The notes beneath the pieces were generated by a model. The model did not search any database and was not told where the DNA came from. It saw only the letters and a program-made list of their open reading frames with translations. A DNA stretch of 64,000 bases from Alphaproteobacteria bacterium (GTDB taxonomy: Bacteria > Pseudomonadota > Alphaproteobacteria > Caulobacterales > Hyphomonadaceae), in assembly GCA_018222605.1 (NCBI GenBank), contig JAAEZZ010000006.1, positions 82,071 through 146,070 on the forward strand, written 5' to 3'. This document shows positions 23,419 through 31,435 of this stretch, in pieces. The position numbers and the translations under genes were made by a program. Position 1 is the stretch's first letter. Every line of letters starts with the position of its first letter.

Positions 23419-24147
23419 TTAAGCTCTCATCGGGATGACGTTGTCGTCATTATCATCCAGTTCAGCTAGTCTGCGCTCAAACTCGACAATGGCTTTTCTG
23501 TCCCGGATCTTCTGCTGGCGTTTTTCCGCGCGACGTTGCGGCCATGTCTTGCCCTTCGTTGAGGGGCTGGCCAGCGCATATAGGCCACCAATCTTGACTA
23601 CCTCGAACAGTGCTAGCAGCACGTACATGATGCCTTTGTGCGGAGGCTTGGCCTTCAGCGCAAGCATTGCCTGATAATCCGCAGTTTTCTGGCGTGACTC
23701 ATACTGGGCGCGGGCGGTGTCATCGGTATCGTTTTCAACAAATATCGCCTGATATTTGTCAGCGATTTTTTGCGACGTGTCCGCCACCTTCTGTTGCACT
23801 TGGTAAGCGTGTTCGGCTTCGAGATAGAGCGATGTGAATGCCTTGTGGCCACTCAGCACGCACCCGGTGATGGCCAGGGCCAGGATGACAGCGCCAAGGC
23901 GAGCCTTCCAATACCGGTAGTTCTCATAGTCGGCCACGATATGGCGCAAGGCGGTGGCGGCGATGAATTCGCCGCAGGCAATCATCACACCGAATACGAT
24001 GGATGTGATCCAATTGGGGAACATCATCGTGCCGCCCCATGTATTCAGGGAAGCCGATGCAAAACATGCGGCAACCACGGCCACGGCAGTGAACCGGCGG
24101 CCTAAGAAGTCTTTGAGAAAGCGTGGTTCGGTTGTAGTGTCTGACAT
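23419..24147 (-). CDS. Four-helix membrane protein with internal coiled coil (phage right end)
   Basis: This 242-residue protein has hydrophobic helices at ~18-36, ~44-66, ~84-102 and ~172-190, with a charged helical region between the third and fourth (QVQQKVADTSQKIADKYQAI) and a basic, then acidic, tail (PQRRAEKRQQKIRDRKAIVE ... DDNDDNV). GGAG lies eight bases before ATG 24147. On the opposite strand to the lytic genes and beside a small regulator, it may be expressed in the lysogen, for example as an exclusion protein. No family recognised. Confidence 0.65.
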   Translation of the reverse strand: MSDTTTEPRFLKDFLGRRFTAVAVVAACFASASLNTWGGTMMFPNWITSIVFGVMIACGEFIAATALRHIVADYENYRYWKARLGAVILALAITGCVLSGHKAFTSLYLEAEHAYQVQQKVADTSQKIADKYQAIFVENDTDDTARAQYESRQKTADYQAMLALKAKPPHKGIMYVLLALFEVVKIGGLYALASPSTKGKTWPQRRAEKRQQKIRDRKAIVEFERRLAELDDNDDNVIPMRA

Positions 24148-24195
24148 TGGATAGCTCCGATATAGCTATGCGCCTTGTGGCGCGGTGTCCGGGTG

Positions 24196-24435
24196 TTAGT
24201 GGCACCCGGCGCCCCTCACCGGGACGGGAGAAGACGCTGAGCGCCCTGTCCGGTCCCGATTGTCACGATGATGGAGCCTGAAGAACGCAGCCGGCGGGTC
24301 CGGTAATTCTGCCATGCGATATTCTGGTTGCCCGTATTCCTGTTTCCCGTCCGGAGACTTGTTGCTGGCTTGGCGGTTTCTGGTGCTCGTGTTCTGCTGC
24401 TGCCGTATGCGTTGGCTGCGCTCGTCGGGCTCCAT
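24196..24435 (-). CDS. Possible small gene upstream of the membrane protein
   Basis: A 79-residue frame (MEPDERSQRIRQQQNTSTRN ... PDPPAAFFRLHHRDNRDRTG) with third-position GC near that of its neighbours. GGAAG lies a few bases before the ATG; track starts further up lack any RBS. The product is very hydrophilic and rich in Gln, Asn and Arg. It may be a real small protein or chance; no homologue is known to me. Confidence 0.25.
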   Translation of the reverse strand: MEPDERSQRIRQQQNTSTRNRQASNKSPDGKQEYGQPEYRMAELPDPPAAFFRLHHRDNRDRTGRSASSPVPVRGAGCH

Positions 24436-24533
24436 CATCTTCCACATTGTCAAACAGCTGAGAGTGTCCTCTCACCCCGAAACCCCGCCAGCTTGGGGCT
24501 GGTCGGGGCGGGGTACTTCCGGGCCGGTCTGGC

Positions 24534-24620
24534 CTAGCTGGTTCTGAAGCACTTCCGGCCGAAGTAAGGGTTGGTCTGTTGTTCCGGCTCTTGCTGTTCA
24601 GTCTCTTTTTGATCGGTCAT
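24534..24620 (-). CDS. Possible 28-residue leader peptide
   Basis: The minus-strand ATG at 24620 follows AAGAGGAGAAG, the best ribosome binding site of this region. It encodes MTDQKETEQQEPEQQTNPYF-GRKCFRTS. A GC-rich palindrome (24483-24512) follows within 25 bases. It could be a leader peptide controlling the downstream genes, or a short phage protein. Too short for the ORF track. Confidence 0.35.
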   Translation of the reverse strand: MTDQKETEQQEPEQQTNPYFGRKCFRTS

Positions 24621-24641
24621 CATCTTCTCCTCTTTCCGATA

Positions 24642-24691
24642 ACTACAATGTAGTGCATAATGGATTACAATGCAATACCGTGTATTGCATT
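24642..24691. promoter_or_regulatory. Operator region of the divergent right-end promoters
   Basis: Two perfect inverted repeats lie between the divergent genes: ACTACA-A-TGTAGT (24642-24654) and AATGCAATAC-CGT-GTATTGCATT (24669-24691). The word TACAATG occurs in both, 22 bases apart, which is two helical turns. This is what a dimeric repressor binding side by side would use; the neighbouring ribbon-helix-helix-like protein is the obvious candidate. Confidence 0.65.
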
Positions 24692-24718
24692 TTCTGCAAA
24701 AGGAGATACATTTTTTTC

Positions 24719-24916
24719 ATGGCAAATGACACGACACCGAAATCATTCAGGTTTTCCGAAGAGGAAATGGCGCTTTTGGAACAGGCCAAGGCGAAGCACG
24801 GCAGTTACAAGGCCGCGATCATGGCCGGTTTGGCCTGTGATATGGGTGACGGTGAGACAGACTGGCCGGCCGAGCTGAGGCGCTTGGCGTCCAAGCTAGA
24901 AACCCGTGAACTGTAG
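24719..24916 (+). CDS. Small ribbon-helix-helix-like DNA-binding protein
   Basis: ATG 24719 is preferred to the track start 24653, whose extension lies in the operator; this gives 65 residues. 'KSFRFSEEEMALLEQAKAKH' followed by 'GSYKAAIMAGL' has the strand-helix-helix layout of Arc/CopG-type regulators. AAAGGAGA precedes the start at a longish spacing of about 13 bases. It probably represses its own and the divergent promoter through the inverted repeats just upstream. It is the last phage gene before the tRNA. Confidence 0.6.
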   Translation: MANDTTPKSFRFSEEEMALLEQAKAKHGSYKAAIMAGLACDMGDGETDWPAELRRLASKLETREL

Positions 24917-25034
24917 TATCTATCGAAATCAGACTTCCGGCCTGAACAACTCGGCAACCGATTGGAAAAAACGCTGGAAAAAATGCGGTTGATCAGGGCG
25001 GTCCAGGAATCGCTGAACCTGTAATGACTGCTGG

Positions 25035-25108
25035 TGGAGCGGGTGAAGGGAATCGAACCCTCGTCGTCAGCTTGGGAAGCTGCTGCTCTACCATTGAGCT
25101 ACACCCGC
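25035..25108 (-). tRNA. tRNA-Gly (anticodon CCC), likely phage attachment site
   Basis: The minus strand reads GCGGGTG-TA-GCTC...GAGC, an anticodon loop TTCCCAA, a T-arm with TTCGATT and the acceptor CACCCGC-T followed by encoded CCA. All arms fold, with one G-A mismatch at the end of the anticodon stem. It decodes GGG. The 3' end faces the prophage, the usual orientation when a phage integrates into a tRNA gene and restores its end. Confidence 0.95.
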
Positions 25109-25176
25109 TACGCAGATGTATTTGAGATGGAATCTGCCGCCGCGCAAGAGAAAAGGCAGCGGCAGATGCCTGGAGA

Positions 25177-26718
25177 CTATTCGAGTGTGACCACGATCAC
25201 AGAGCGTGGAGGAGCGGACAGGATCAAATCGTCTCCACTCCCTTCTGTGCGGTAGGGCACAGGATGGACGCGGTTCGGTTCTTCGAACGTGTTGTGCGCA
25301 TCCATGGTTTCGCCTTGGAGGATACGACCTGTAGCCGTGGAAGCACCGAAGGCGCTCGTATCCACCAGATGATTTTCTTTTGCGGATGCATTCACAATAG
25401 CTAGGACCGTCTTGCCGTCTGCGGTGCGGGCCGCGCTGACGCTGATCGCGGGGACTGTGACATCATCATAGGTATAATCCGGTGACTGAATATCCAGGTC
25501 TAGCGCTTCGGCGCCCATAAAAGGCTTATACATTTCGAACACATGATAGGTGGGCGTAAGCACTATATCCGGGCCGTCTGTCAGGATCATGGCCTGCAGC
25601 ACGTTCACCATCTGGGCGATGTTCGTCATCTTCACGACATCAGAATTCTTGTGGAAGATGTTGAGGTTCAGGCCAGCGACGACCGCATCGCGGATACTGC
25701 CCTGCTGGTAGAGCGCAGGAGGGTTCGCATTCTCGTCCTGGTCCACCCACATGCCCCATTCATCGACATAGAGACCGAACTCATCGGCGGGTAGCTCATG
25801 CTTCTCAAAGATGGCTTTCTGGTCCGCGATGACATCGGCCATGCGCAATGTACGCTTCATGGTCGAGGCCCACTCGGCTTCCGGGAAGCCAGTGGCTGGT
25901 CCTTTCTTGCCCCAGTCGCCCGTCGGCAGGGTGTAGACGTGGAGGGAGATGCCTTCGGCCAGATCATCAATATAAGGATGCTGCAAAATAGTATCAGCAT
26001 ATTCCGGATTGCCATCATGCGCGCCAGAGATGACCCGGACGGGTTGCTCTCCGGCAGTTTTCGCGAAGCTGGCGTATTGCGAATAAAGATCGGCATAGGT
26101 CTCGGCGGTGAAGTGGCCGCCACAGCCCCAGGTTTCGTTGCCGATGGATAGATAATCGACCTTCCAAGGCGTCGGGCGGCCATTTTCCTCACGCTCTGCT
26201 GCGCGGTCGCCGGTCTCGGCGGTGATGTATTCCAGCCAGTCGGCAGCCTCTTTTGCGGTGCCCGTGCCGAGGTTGAGATTGAGATAGGTCTTCGCGCCAA
26301 GGCGTTCAGCGAAATTGAAGAATTCATGTGTTCCGAAGGCATTCGTCTCAGCTGTTCCGCCCCACACCATGTTCACGCGCAGGGGGCGTTGGGCTTGTGG
26401 GCCAATCCCGTCACGCCAGTGGTAGAGATCCGCGAAGCATCCGCCAGGCCAGCGCACAACTGGCACTTCCAGCGCTTTCAGGGCATCAAAGACATCGTTC
26501 CGGATGCCGTCAGTATTGGGGATGTCGCTATCTTCACCTACCCAGATGCCGCCATATGGCTGGGTACCGACATGTTCCAGAAACTGGCCGTAGATTTCCG
26601 GAGCAATCGTGTGCGTGGGGGCGTCAGCATGCACCTCGATGCGTGCCTGCGCTATTGCTGGCTCTGCGCTGAGCATCAGACCGGCGCTTATCAGGCCGGC
26701 CGCTATACGGATTTTCAT
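25177..26718 (-). CDS. Alpha-L-arabinofuranosidase, GH51, secreted
   Basis: This 513-residue protein has a signal peptide (cleavage near A-I-A-Q). Family GH51 features in order: 'YGQFLEHVGTQPYGGIWVGE', 'VVRWPGGCFADLYHWRDGIG', the acid/base Glu in 'IGNETWGCGG' (E195) and the nucleophile Glu in 'YVDEWGMW' (E320), then a C-terminal beta domain. It removes arabinose side chains from arabinan or arabinoxylan. A LacI-type operator lies 27 bases before the start. Confidence 0.92.
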   Translation of the reverse strand: MKIRIAAGLISAGLMLSAEPAIAQARIEVHADAPTHTIAPEIYGQFLEHVGTQPYGGIWVGEDSDIPNTDGIRNDVFDALKALEVPVVRWPGGCFADLYHWRDGIGPQAQRPLRVNMVWGGTAETNAFGTHEFFNFAERLGAKTYLNLNLGTGTAKEAADWLEYITAETGDRAAEREENGRPTPWKVDYLSIGNETWGCGGHFTAETYADLYSQYASFAKTAGEQPVRVISGAHDGNPEYADTILQHPYIDDLAEGISLHVYTLPTGDWGKKGPATGFPEAEWASTMKRTLRMADVIADQKAIFEKHELPADEFGLYVDEWGMWVDQDENANPPALYQQGSIRDAVVAGLNLNIFHKNSDVVKMTNIAQMVNVLQAMILTDGPDIVLTPTYHVFEMYKPFMGAEALDLDIQSPDYTYDDVTVPAISVSAARTADGKTVLAIVNASAKENHLVDTSAFGASTATGRILQGETMDAHNTFEEPNRVHPVPYRTEGSGDDLILSAPPRSVIVVTLE

Positions 26719-26744
26719 GAGTGCCTCCCTTTGGGTTTAGTTTA

Positions 26745-26785
26745 TTTTAGCGCTAACATTCGGATGCTCCGGCCCCTCAAGTCAA
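26745..26785 (-). promoter_or_regulatory. LacI-family operator and promoter of the arabinofuranosidase gene
   Basis: On the minus strand TGTTAGCGCTAAAA (26758-26745) has the perfect core TTAGCGCTAA typical of LacI-family sugar repressors. TTGACT at 26785-26780 could be the -35 element, placing the operator over or just after the -10. Sugar-induced expression is inferred. A perfect seven-pair hairpin (GCTGCAA/TTGCAGC, 26786-26805) lies just upstream. Confidence 0.6.
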
Positions 26786-26856
26786 GCTGCAATCCTTTTT
26801 GCAGCAACGTCATGGCGGCACTGGCTAAGCGCGCCTGTTGAAGGTAGAAGGCGGCC

Positions 26857-27240
26857 ATGAACGGATTTCTCGCAGTCGCAGCTGGCGGCGCCTTGGGCGC
26901 GGCTCTCCGGCATGGTGTCGGCCTAATGGCTGTGCGCCACCTTCCGTCTGGCTGGCCGCATGGCACATTCTTCGTGAATATTGCAGGCAGCATGCTGATG
27001 GGATTGCTGATTGGCTGGCTTGCGCTGCGTAGTCAGGGTGAGCCGCAGGCGATGCGTCTGTTTCTGGCCACGGGCCTTCTCGGTGGGTTCACCACATTTT
27101 CGGCATTCTCGCTGGAAGTGGCGAATTTCATCCGGAGCGGCGATGTGACCAAGGCGGCGCTTTACGCTGTCCTGTCGGTTAGCCTTGGCCTGTTGGCATT
27201 GTTTATTGGGCTCTGGATTGCCCGGAAAGTGTTCGTATGA
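26857..27240 (+). CDS. crcB: Fluoride ion exporter CrcB/FluC
   Basis: This 127-residue protein has four membrane helices and the family motifs 'GGALGAALRH' near the start, 'GTFFVNIAGSMLMG' (~36-49) and 'GGFTTFSAFSLE' (~76-87). It works as a dual-topology dimer that lets fluoride leave the cytoplasm. No fluoride riboswitch is evident upstream. Its stop overlaps the next gene (ATGA). Confidence 0.95.
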   Translation: MNGFLAVAAGGALGAALRHGVGLMAVRHLPSGWPHGTFFVNIAGSMLMGLLIGWLALRSQGEPQAMRLFLATGLLGGFTTFSAFSLEVANFIRSGDVTKAALYAVLSVSLGLLALFIGLWIARKVFV

Positions 27241-28283
27241 GCGGCCAGATTGTCACCGAAACGGTTTCCGAAAAGGAAGCAGACACACGTCTTGACCGGT
27301 GGGTGAAGCGACGCGTGCAGGTCTCCCAGGGGCAGATCGAGAAAATGCTCCGCACGGGGCAAATTCGCGTTGATGGCTCACGCGCCAAGGCCAATACGCG
27401 CCTCCAGGCTGGCCAGCAGGTACGTTTGCCCATTCTGGATACGGAAGCCTCCCGTCCGGCGCAGAAAAAGGCTGACCGGGTTTCTCAGGAAGACCGGGAG
27501 TTCATCCGCGATCTCATCCTGTATGAAGATGATGAGATGATTGCCATCAACAAGCCTGCGGGTATCGCTGTGCAGGGTGGCTCCGGACAGGGGCGTCACA
27601 TTGATGGTATGCTTGCGGCTTTGGGGGATGGTGAGCATCGCCCGGTTCTCGTGCACCGGCTCGACAAGGATACGAGCGGCGTGCTGCTGCTCGCCAAATA
27701 TCCGAAGGCTGCTGCTCAGCTGTCTGAGAAGTTTCGCAGCCGTGACATGAACAAGGTTTACTGGGCCGTCACCGTAGGTGTACCCAACCCACCCTTTGGC
27801 CAGATCCGTTGCTGGATGGTGAAGGGCATTGAAGACGAGAATGAAGAGGGCGGTTACCGCATCATCAATCCCAAGGCGCGCGGTCGCCGCGATGCGGATC
27901 GCGAGCGAATGTTCCGCTCTGCACAAGGCGTTGAAGGCGCACGCCATTCGATCACGGATTATGCTGTGGTTTCGACCGCCGGGCAGAAAGCAGCCTGGGT
28001 CGCCATGAAGCCTGAGACCGGCCGCATGCATCAGCTACGCTTCCACATGCTGGAAATGCAGACCTCCATTCTGGGCGACTTCAAATACCAGTGCCGCCGC
28101 GAAGTGCCGCAAGGGCTGGCGCCCGGTCTGCATCTTCACGCGCGCGCGCTGGTTATCCCGCGCCAGAACGCAAAGCCGATCAAGATCGTTGCGCCGCTGC
28201 CGCCGCACATGAAGCAGACCTTTGAGGCGTTGGGGTTTCTTGAACAGGAAGCGGGCAAGGACCCGATGGCGCCATTCGTCTGA
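27237..28283 (+). CDS. Pseudouridine synthase, RluC/RluD type
   Basis: This 348-residue protein has an N-terminal S4 RNA-binding domain (residues ~17-65, 'RLDRWVKRRVQVSQGQIEKM') and the catalytic motif 'HRLDKDTSG' (140-148, D143 the active Asp). 'MKPETGRMHQLRFHM' is the second conserved site. The enzyme isomerises uridines in 23S rRNA; RluC (955/2504/2580) fits best by S4 layout, but RluD-type activity is not excluded. Coupled to crcB and the HAD gene. Confidence 0.88.
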   Translation: MSGQIVTETVSEKEADTRLDRWVKRRVQVSQGQIEKMLRTGQIRVDGSRAKANTRLQAGQQVRLPILDTEASRPAQKKADRVSQEDREFIRDLILYEDDEMIAINKPAGIAVQGGSGQGRHIDGMLAALGDGEHRPVLVHRLDKDTSGVLLLAKYPKAAAQLSEKFRSRDMNKVYWAVTVGVPNPPFGQIRCWMVKGIEDENEEGGYRIINPKARGRRDADRERMFRSAQGVEGARHSITDYAVVSTAGQKAAWVAMKPETGRMHQLRFHMLEMQTSILGDFKYQCRREVPQGLAPGLHLHARALVIPRQNAKPIKIVAPLPPHMKQTFEALGFLEQEAGKDPMAPFV

Positions 28284-28963
28284 TGTCGGGACTGAAGCTT
28301 GCCATCTGGGACGTGGACGGAACACTCGTCGACAGTCGTGAAACCATTCACAATATCATGGTGGAAGCCTTTGGCCTGTCTGGTCTCACGCCGCCTGAAT
28401 ATGATGCTACGCGCCGCATTGTAGGCTTAAGTCTGCATGAGGCGTGCGCCCAATTGGCGCCGGCTGCCAGTGCTGATGACATTGAGAAACTCGTTACTGA
28501 CTATCGCAACTCATGGGTGCGGGCACGAAGTCAGCCGGGCTTTTCACAGCCTCTTTATGATGGCGCGCTGGAGACTCTTGAAGCCCTGCGGGCTGAAGGC
28601 TGGCTGATCGCTATGGCCACTGGCAAGACGCGCCGGGGAATTGCCAGCCTGTTTGAGCTTCATCAGTTGGAGCACTTCTTCGATACCATATGGTGCGCTG
28701 ATGATGGCCCCGGCAAGCCGAACCCCTATATGGTGGAGCAGGCCATGGGCGCTCTTGGCGCTGCGCCTCACGAGAGCCTCATGATCGGCGATGCCATTCA
28801 CGACATTTCCATGGGACGGGCCGCAGGTGTCTATACCCATGGTGTTAGCTGGGGCTTTGGCGCAGCACACGAACTGAAAGAAGCAGGCGCGCATGAAGTG
28901 CACCATGATTTCAGTACGCTGCGTAACAGCCTGATAGCCTTTGATCCAAAGCCCCGGCCCTAG
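28283..28963 (+). CDS. HAD-superfamily phosphatase, phosphoglycolate phosphatase-like
   Basis: This 226-residue protein has HAD motif I in 'WDVDGTLVDS' (nucleophile and acid/base Asp), motif II in 'MATGKTRRG', and motifs III/IV in 'GPGKPNPYM' and 'MIGDAIHDISMG'. The cap is helical, as in Gph. The pair rluC-gph-like is common in Alphaproteobacteria. The start overlaps the synthase stop by one base (TGATG). The substrate is not certain. Confidence 0.85.
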   Translation: MSGLKLAIWDVDGTLVDSRETIHNIMVEAFGLSGLTPPEYDATRRIVGLSLHEACAQLAPAASADDIEKLVTDYRNSWVRARSQPGFSQPLYDGALETLEALRAEGWLIAMATGKTRRGIASLFELHQLEHFFDTIWCADDGPGKPNPYMVEQAMGALGAAPHESLMIGDAIHDISMGRAAGVYTHGVSWGFGAAHELKEAGAHEVHHDFSTLRNSLIAFDPKPRP

Positions 28964-29772
28964 TTTGGTTTTGACATGCCTTCAGGGGCAACGTCTTCAA
29001 ATGAGCCCTGACCAATCATCAGTTTCACATCGTCAAAATAGGCGACCGTGTTTTCGTGCGCGTTTTCCCCACTGATCGCATAGACACCGAACTTCCAATA
29101 AGGACCTTCCTTGTCATTATAGCCAACAACAATATTGTTCTGCACGGTGTGAGTATCGTCCACCCAGACCTCCACTTTTCCCTCGCCTTTTGTGTTGTAG
29201 ACATCGTGGATAACCAGATTATGCCACTTTCCACGTTCGGCAGGGGCCAGCGGGATCGTCATGCCAGGATTGGTATAGGTGGAGCGTTCGGATTCTCCAG
29301 GTGTGATGACCTTGTTGTCGCCGACAATCAGCAAAACAAATTGTCCGTCCTCGACCGTGATTGCCACAGGAGGGTGGCGCCAGCTCTCGCCCTTGGCAAA
29401 GTCAGGCTGCCCATGGGTTTGAGCAATCATCAGGCGGCGGCCTTCATCGCTTTCTTCTGTCTCATCCAGATAAAAGCGAAACCCAACCCAGTCCTGCCGG
29501 TTTTGTTTATAGCCAGGCACGCGGTCATACCAGGCAGACATCAACTCTGCGCTCTTGGTCGGGCGCGTACCATCCATGTCTTCCTTGCGATGCTCGAAAC
29601 GAAGTGTGCCCTTCGTACCGTCAGGCGCGTCGGCGATCGAGCAGGCATAGTCGAACGCGCACTCCCGCAGCCATGAGTCTGGAGTGTCATAGACGGCAGG
29701 GCCGGGTTTCTCGCATGCTGTGACAGAAAGTGCAGAGAGTGCGCAGGCGATTAGGGTATGTATAGTCCGCAT
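28960..29772 (-). CDS. Heparin-lyase-I-like polysaccharide lyase lipoprotein
   Basis: This 270-residue protein has a lipoprotein signal (A-L-S-V-T-A-C, Cys 20). The mature protein is a beta-jelly-roll with 'RLMIAQTHGQPDF', 'GKWHNLVIHDVYNTKGEGKV' and 'GPYWKFGVYAISGEN', a set seen in heparin lyase I-type (PL13/PL20-like) proteins, where the H-G-Q and Y-x-K-F-G strands form the cleft. It probably cuts a uronic-acid polysaccharide at the cell surface. It converges on the HAD gene with a 4-base overlap. Confidence 0.7.
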   Translation of the reverse strand: MRTIHTLIACALSALSVTACEKPGPAVYDTPDSWLRECAFDYACSIADAPDGTKGTLRFEHRKEDMDGTRPTKSAELMSAWYDRVPGYKQNRQDWVGFRFYLDETEESDEGRRLMIAQTHGQPDFAKGESWRHPPVAITVEDGQFVLLIVGDNKVITPGESERSTYTNPGMTIPLAPAERGKWHNLVIHDVYNTKGEGKVEVWVDDTHTVQNNIVVGYNDKEGPYWKFGVYAISGENAHENTVAYFDDVKLMIGQGSFEDVAPEGMSKPN

Positions 29773-29939
29773 GGAGCAGGCTCTTTTCGTTTCGAGACAG
29801 GGGCGTTAATTCAAGCAGTAAATGTGCCATGTTTTCATGAAAATCAGAAAGGCGTTTCGCCTAAGTGCTATTCAGATGTGGGAAGTGGACAGCATATCTG
29901 CCCTTGGAAAGGCACCTATCAGAGCGTACATGCGCGGCC

Positions 29940-30653
29940 ATGACTGACGAAATTCCAAAGCCTAAGCGCTTCTACAAAACTGCTCGCCCCGAGCAGATGC
30001 CCGGGGGCTGGACGATCCAGCTGGACGAGCGCGCGATCAAGACGCCCGCGCGTGCGGCTATGCTGCTGCCGACTGAAAAACTGGCAAAGGCCGTCGCTGC
30101 GGAGTGGAACGCGCAGGAAGAACAAATCGATCTTTTGTCCATGCACCTGACGCGTCTCGCCAATGTCGCGATCGATCGCACGCCTGAGGTTCGCTATGAG
30201 ATGGCAGACGAGTTGGCGAGATACTGCGAAACAGACCTGATCTGCCATATCGCCGAAGACGATGAGGAACTGGCTGAGCGCGAAGAGGCACATTGGGCGC
30301 CGATACGGGCATGGGCCGGACAGGCGCTGGATGTCATTCTGGTGCCGGTAGAAGGTATCATCGCCTCACCGCAGCCGGATGCCTCGCTGGAGGCTGCGCG
30401 CACCTATGCGCTCTCTCTGGATGATTTTGCTCTGACAGGTCTCGTCTATGCCTGCGGTCTCTATGGCTCTGCCGTGCTGGCGATGGCTGTTGTTGAAGGA
30501 GAGCTGTCCGCGACAGACGCCTTTGAAATCTCCCGCATTGATGAAGCCTGGCAGGCCGCGCGATGGGGCGAGGACGATGAGGCAAAGGCTGCAGCCGCTC
30601 TGAGACGTATTGAAGCCAAGGCTCTGGATACCTGGTTGTCTGGCCTGAGCTGA
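29940..30653 (+). CDS. ATP12-family F1-ATPase assembly chaperone
   Basis: ATG 29940 is preferred to the track start at 29865; this gives 237 residues. 'PKRFYKTARPEQMPGGWTIQ' and 'LDERAIKTPARAAMLLPTEK', then 'AEWNAQEEQIDLLSMHLTRL' and 'RYCETDLICH' match ATP12, which binds the F1 alpha subunit before assembly. The family is shared by mitochondria and Alphaproteobacteria, which supports the taxonomic placement. It stands alone, with no atp genes nearby. Confidence 0.9.
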   Translation: MTDEIPKPKRFYKTARPEQMPGGWTIQLDERAIKTPARAAMLLPTEKLAKAVAAEWNAQEEQIDLLSMHLTRLANVAIDRTPEVRYEMADELARYCETDLICHIAEDDEELAEREEAHWAPIRAWAGQALDVILVPVEGIIASPQPDASLEAARTYALSLDDFALTGLVYACGLYGSAVLAMAVVEGELSATDAFEISRIDEAWQAARWGEDDEAKAAAALRRIEAKALDTWLSGLS

Positions 30654-30763
30654 CTCTTGCTTGCGACGTCGATCACCTGAATTCCTGATGAACCGGGGTA
30701 AAACCGGCGATGAATGCGCTGGTCAGACCCCGTTCCATTATGTCGTGTTTTGCTGCACGCATG

Positions 30764-31255
30764 ATGAAACGCATCATGAATATCCGAGTGGCTGCCGTTG
30801 CCCTTGCTGCGTCAGCACTCACCGTCGCCTCGGCAATGGCCGATCCGGTCGCCAAGATTGACACTCGTCGTGGCGCAAATACAGGTCTGGTGATTCAGGT
30901 CGATCACAATGATCACGGCTATCGCGGTCGCCCCAAGGGAGGTTATCGCCTGAATGAGTGGGGTCAGACCCGCTTTGAGGAACGTCGGCTGCGCCGCGAT
31001 GCTGTTCGTACTTGCCGGGCCGAAATCAATCGTGCCGCATGGCGCACAGGCTATCGCGATGTCGATTTTGATGATGACCGGCGCGTCCGCCAGATTGGAC
31101 CCTATGGCTTCCGCATCCGGTTTGATGATGTGGAGTTCGAAGGGCGGCGCCGGGACCGCGAAAGAGATGTCACCTGTGTGGTTCGCCGCGGACATGTGAC
31201 CCAGCTTGAAGGTATTCCGGATAGAGGACGATACGGTCACGGTCGCAGATATTAG
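30764..31255 (+). CDS. Periplasmic protein of unknown function, Arg/Asp-rich
   Basis: ATG 30764 gives 163 residues and places the signal peptide at the start (ALAASALTVASAMA-DP); ATG 30776 or 30710 are possible. The mature protein is unusually rich in Arg and Asp (DVDFDDDRRVRQ, EGRRRDRERDV), with two Cys (RTCRAE and DVTCVV) that could form a disulfide. Small secreted proteins of this kind are common and uncharacterised. A hairpin follows at 31311. Confidence 0.65.
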   Translation: MKRIMNIRVAAVALAASALTVASAMADPVAKIDTRRGANTGLVIQVDHNDHGYRGRPKGGYRLNEWGQTRFEERRLRRDAVRTCRAEINRAAWRTGYRDVDFDDDRRVRQIGPYGFRIRFDDVEFEGRRRDRERDVTCVVRRGHVTQLEGIPDRGRYGHGRRY

Positions 31256-31310
31256 GGCATCTGCCCTTGCGTAACTCTTGTGACCAGCCAGCCAGAATGG
31301 CGGCGTCTGC

Positions 31311-31343
31311 ACAGTGCCTCAGGTTTTACACCTGGGGCACTGT
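31311..31343 (+). terminator. Hairpin terminator before pccB
   Basis: ACAGTGCC and CAGGT pair with ACCTG and GGCACTGT around a short loop, giving 13 pairs with one internal mismatch, followed by TGTTTG. The T-run is weak, but the stem is strong. Confidence 0.6.
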
Positions 31344-31435
31344 TGTTTGAAAAGGCCTAACGACGCACTTGCGTTTGCTGTTCTGCTGTATAAGCACGTC
31401 TGAAACAAAGAGTAACAGACGGCTGGGAGAGGCCC

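Larger units (their letters stand above)
1..25034. mobile_element. Prophage, right-hand part (siphovirus-like)
   Basis: The run of phage genes goes from terminase through head, tail, tailspike and lysis genes and ends directly against the 3' end of a tRNA-Gly gene. Gene order is that of a long non-contractile-tailed phage: a tape measure and tube are present, and no sheath or baseplate set is seen. The left boundary, integrase, repressor and replication genes lie outside the window. All structural frames are open, so this half looks intact. The right boundary at the tRNA is an inference from position. Confidence 0.9.

Noticed and set aside
24483-24512. GC-rich palindrome as a terminator
   Set aside because: The stem (CCCCGCCAGC with GCTGG and GGCGGGG) is strong, but no T-run follows on either strand.
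26762-26856. Fluoride riboswitch before crcB
   Set aside because: The conserved fluoride riboswitch core was not found; only a simple seven-pair hairpin is present.
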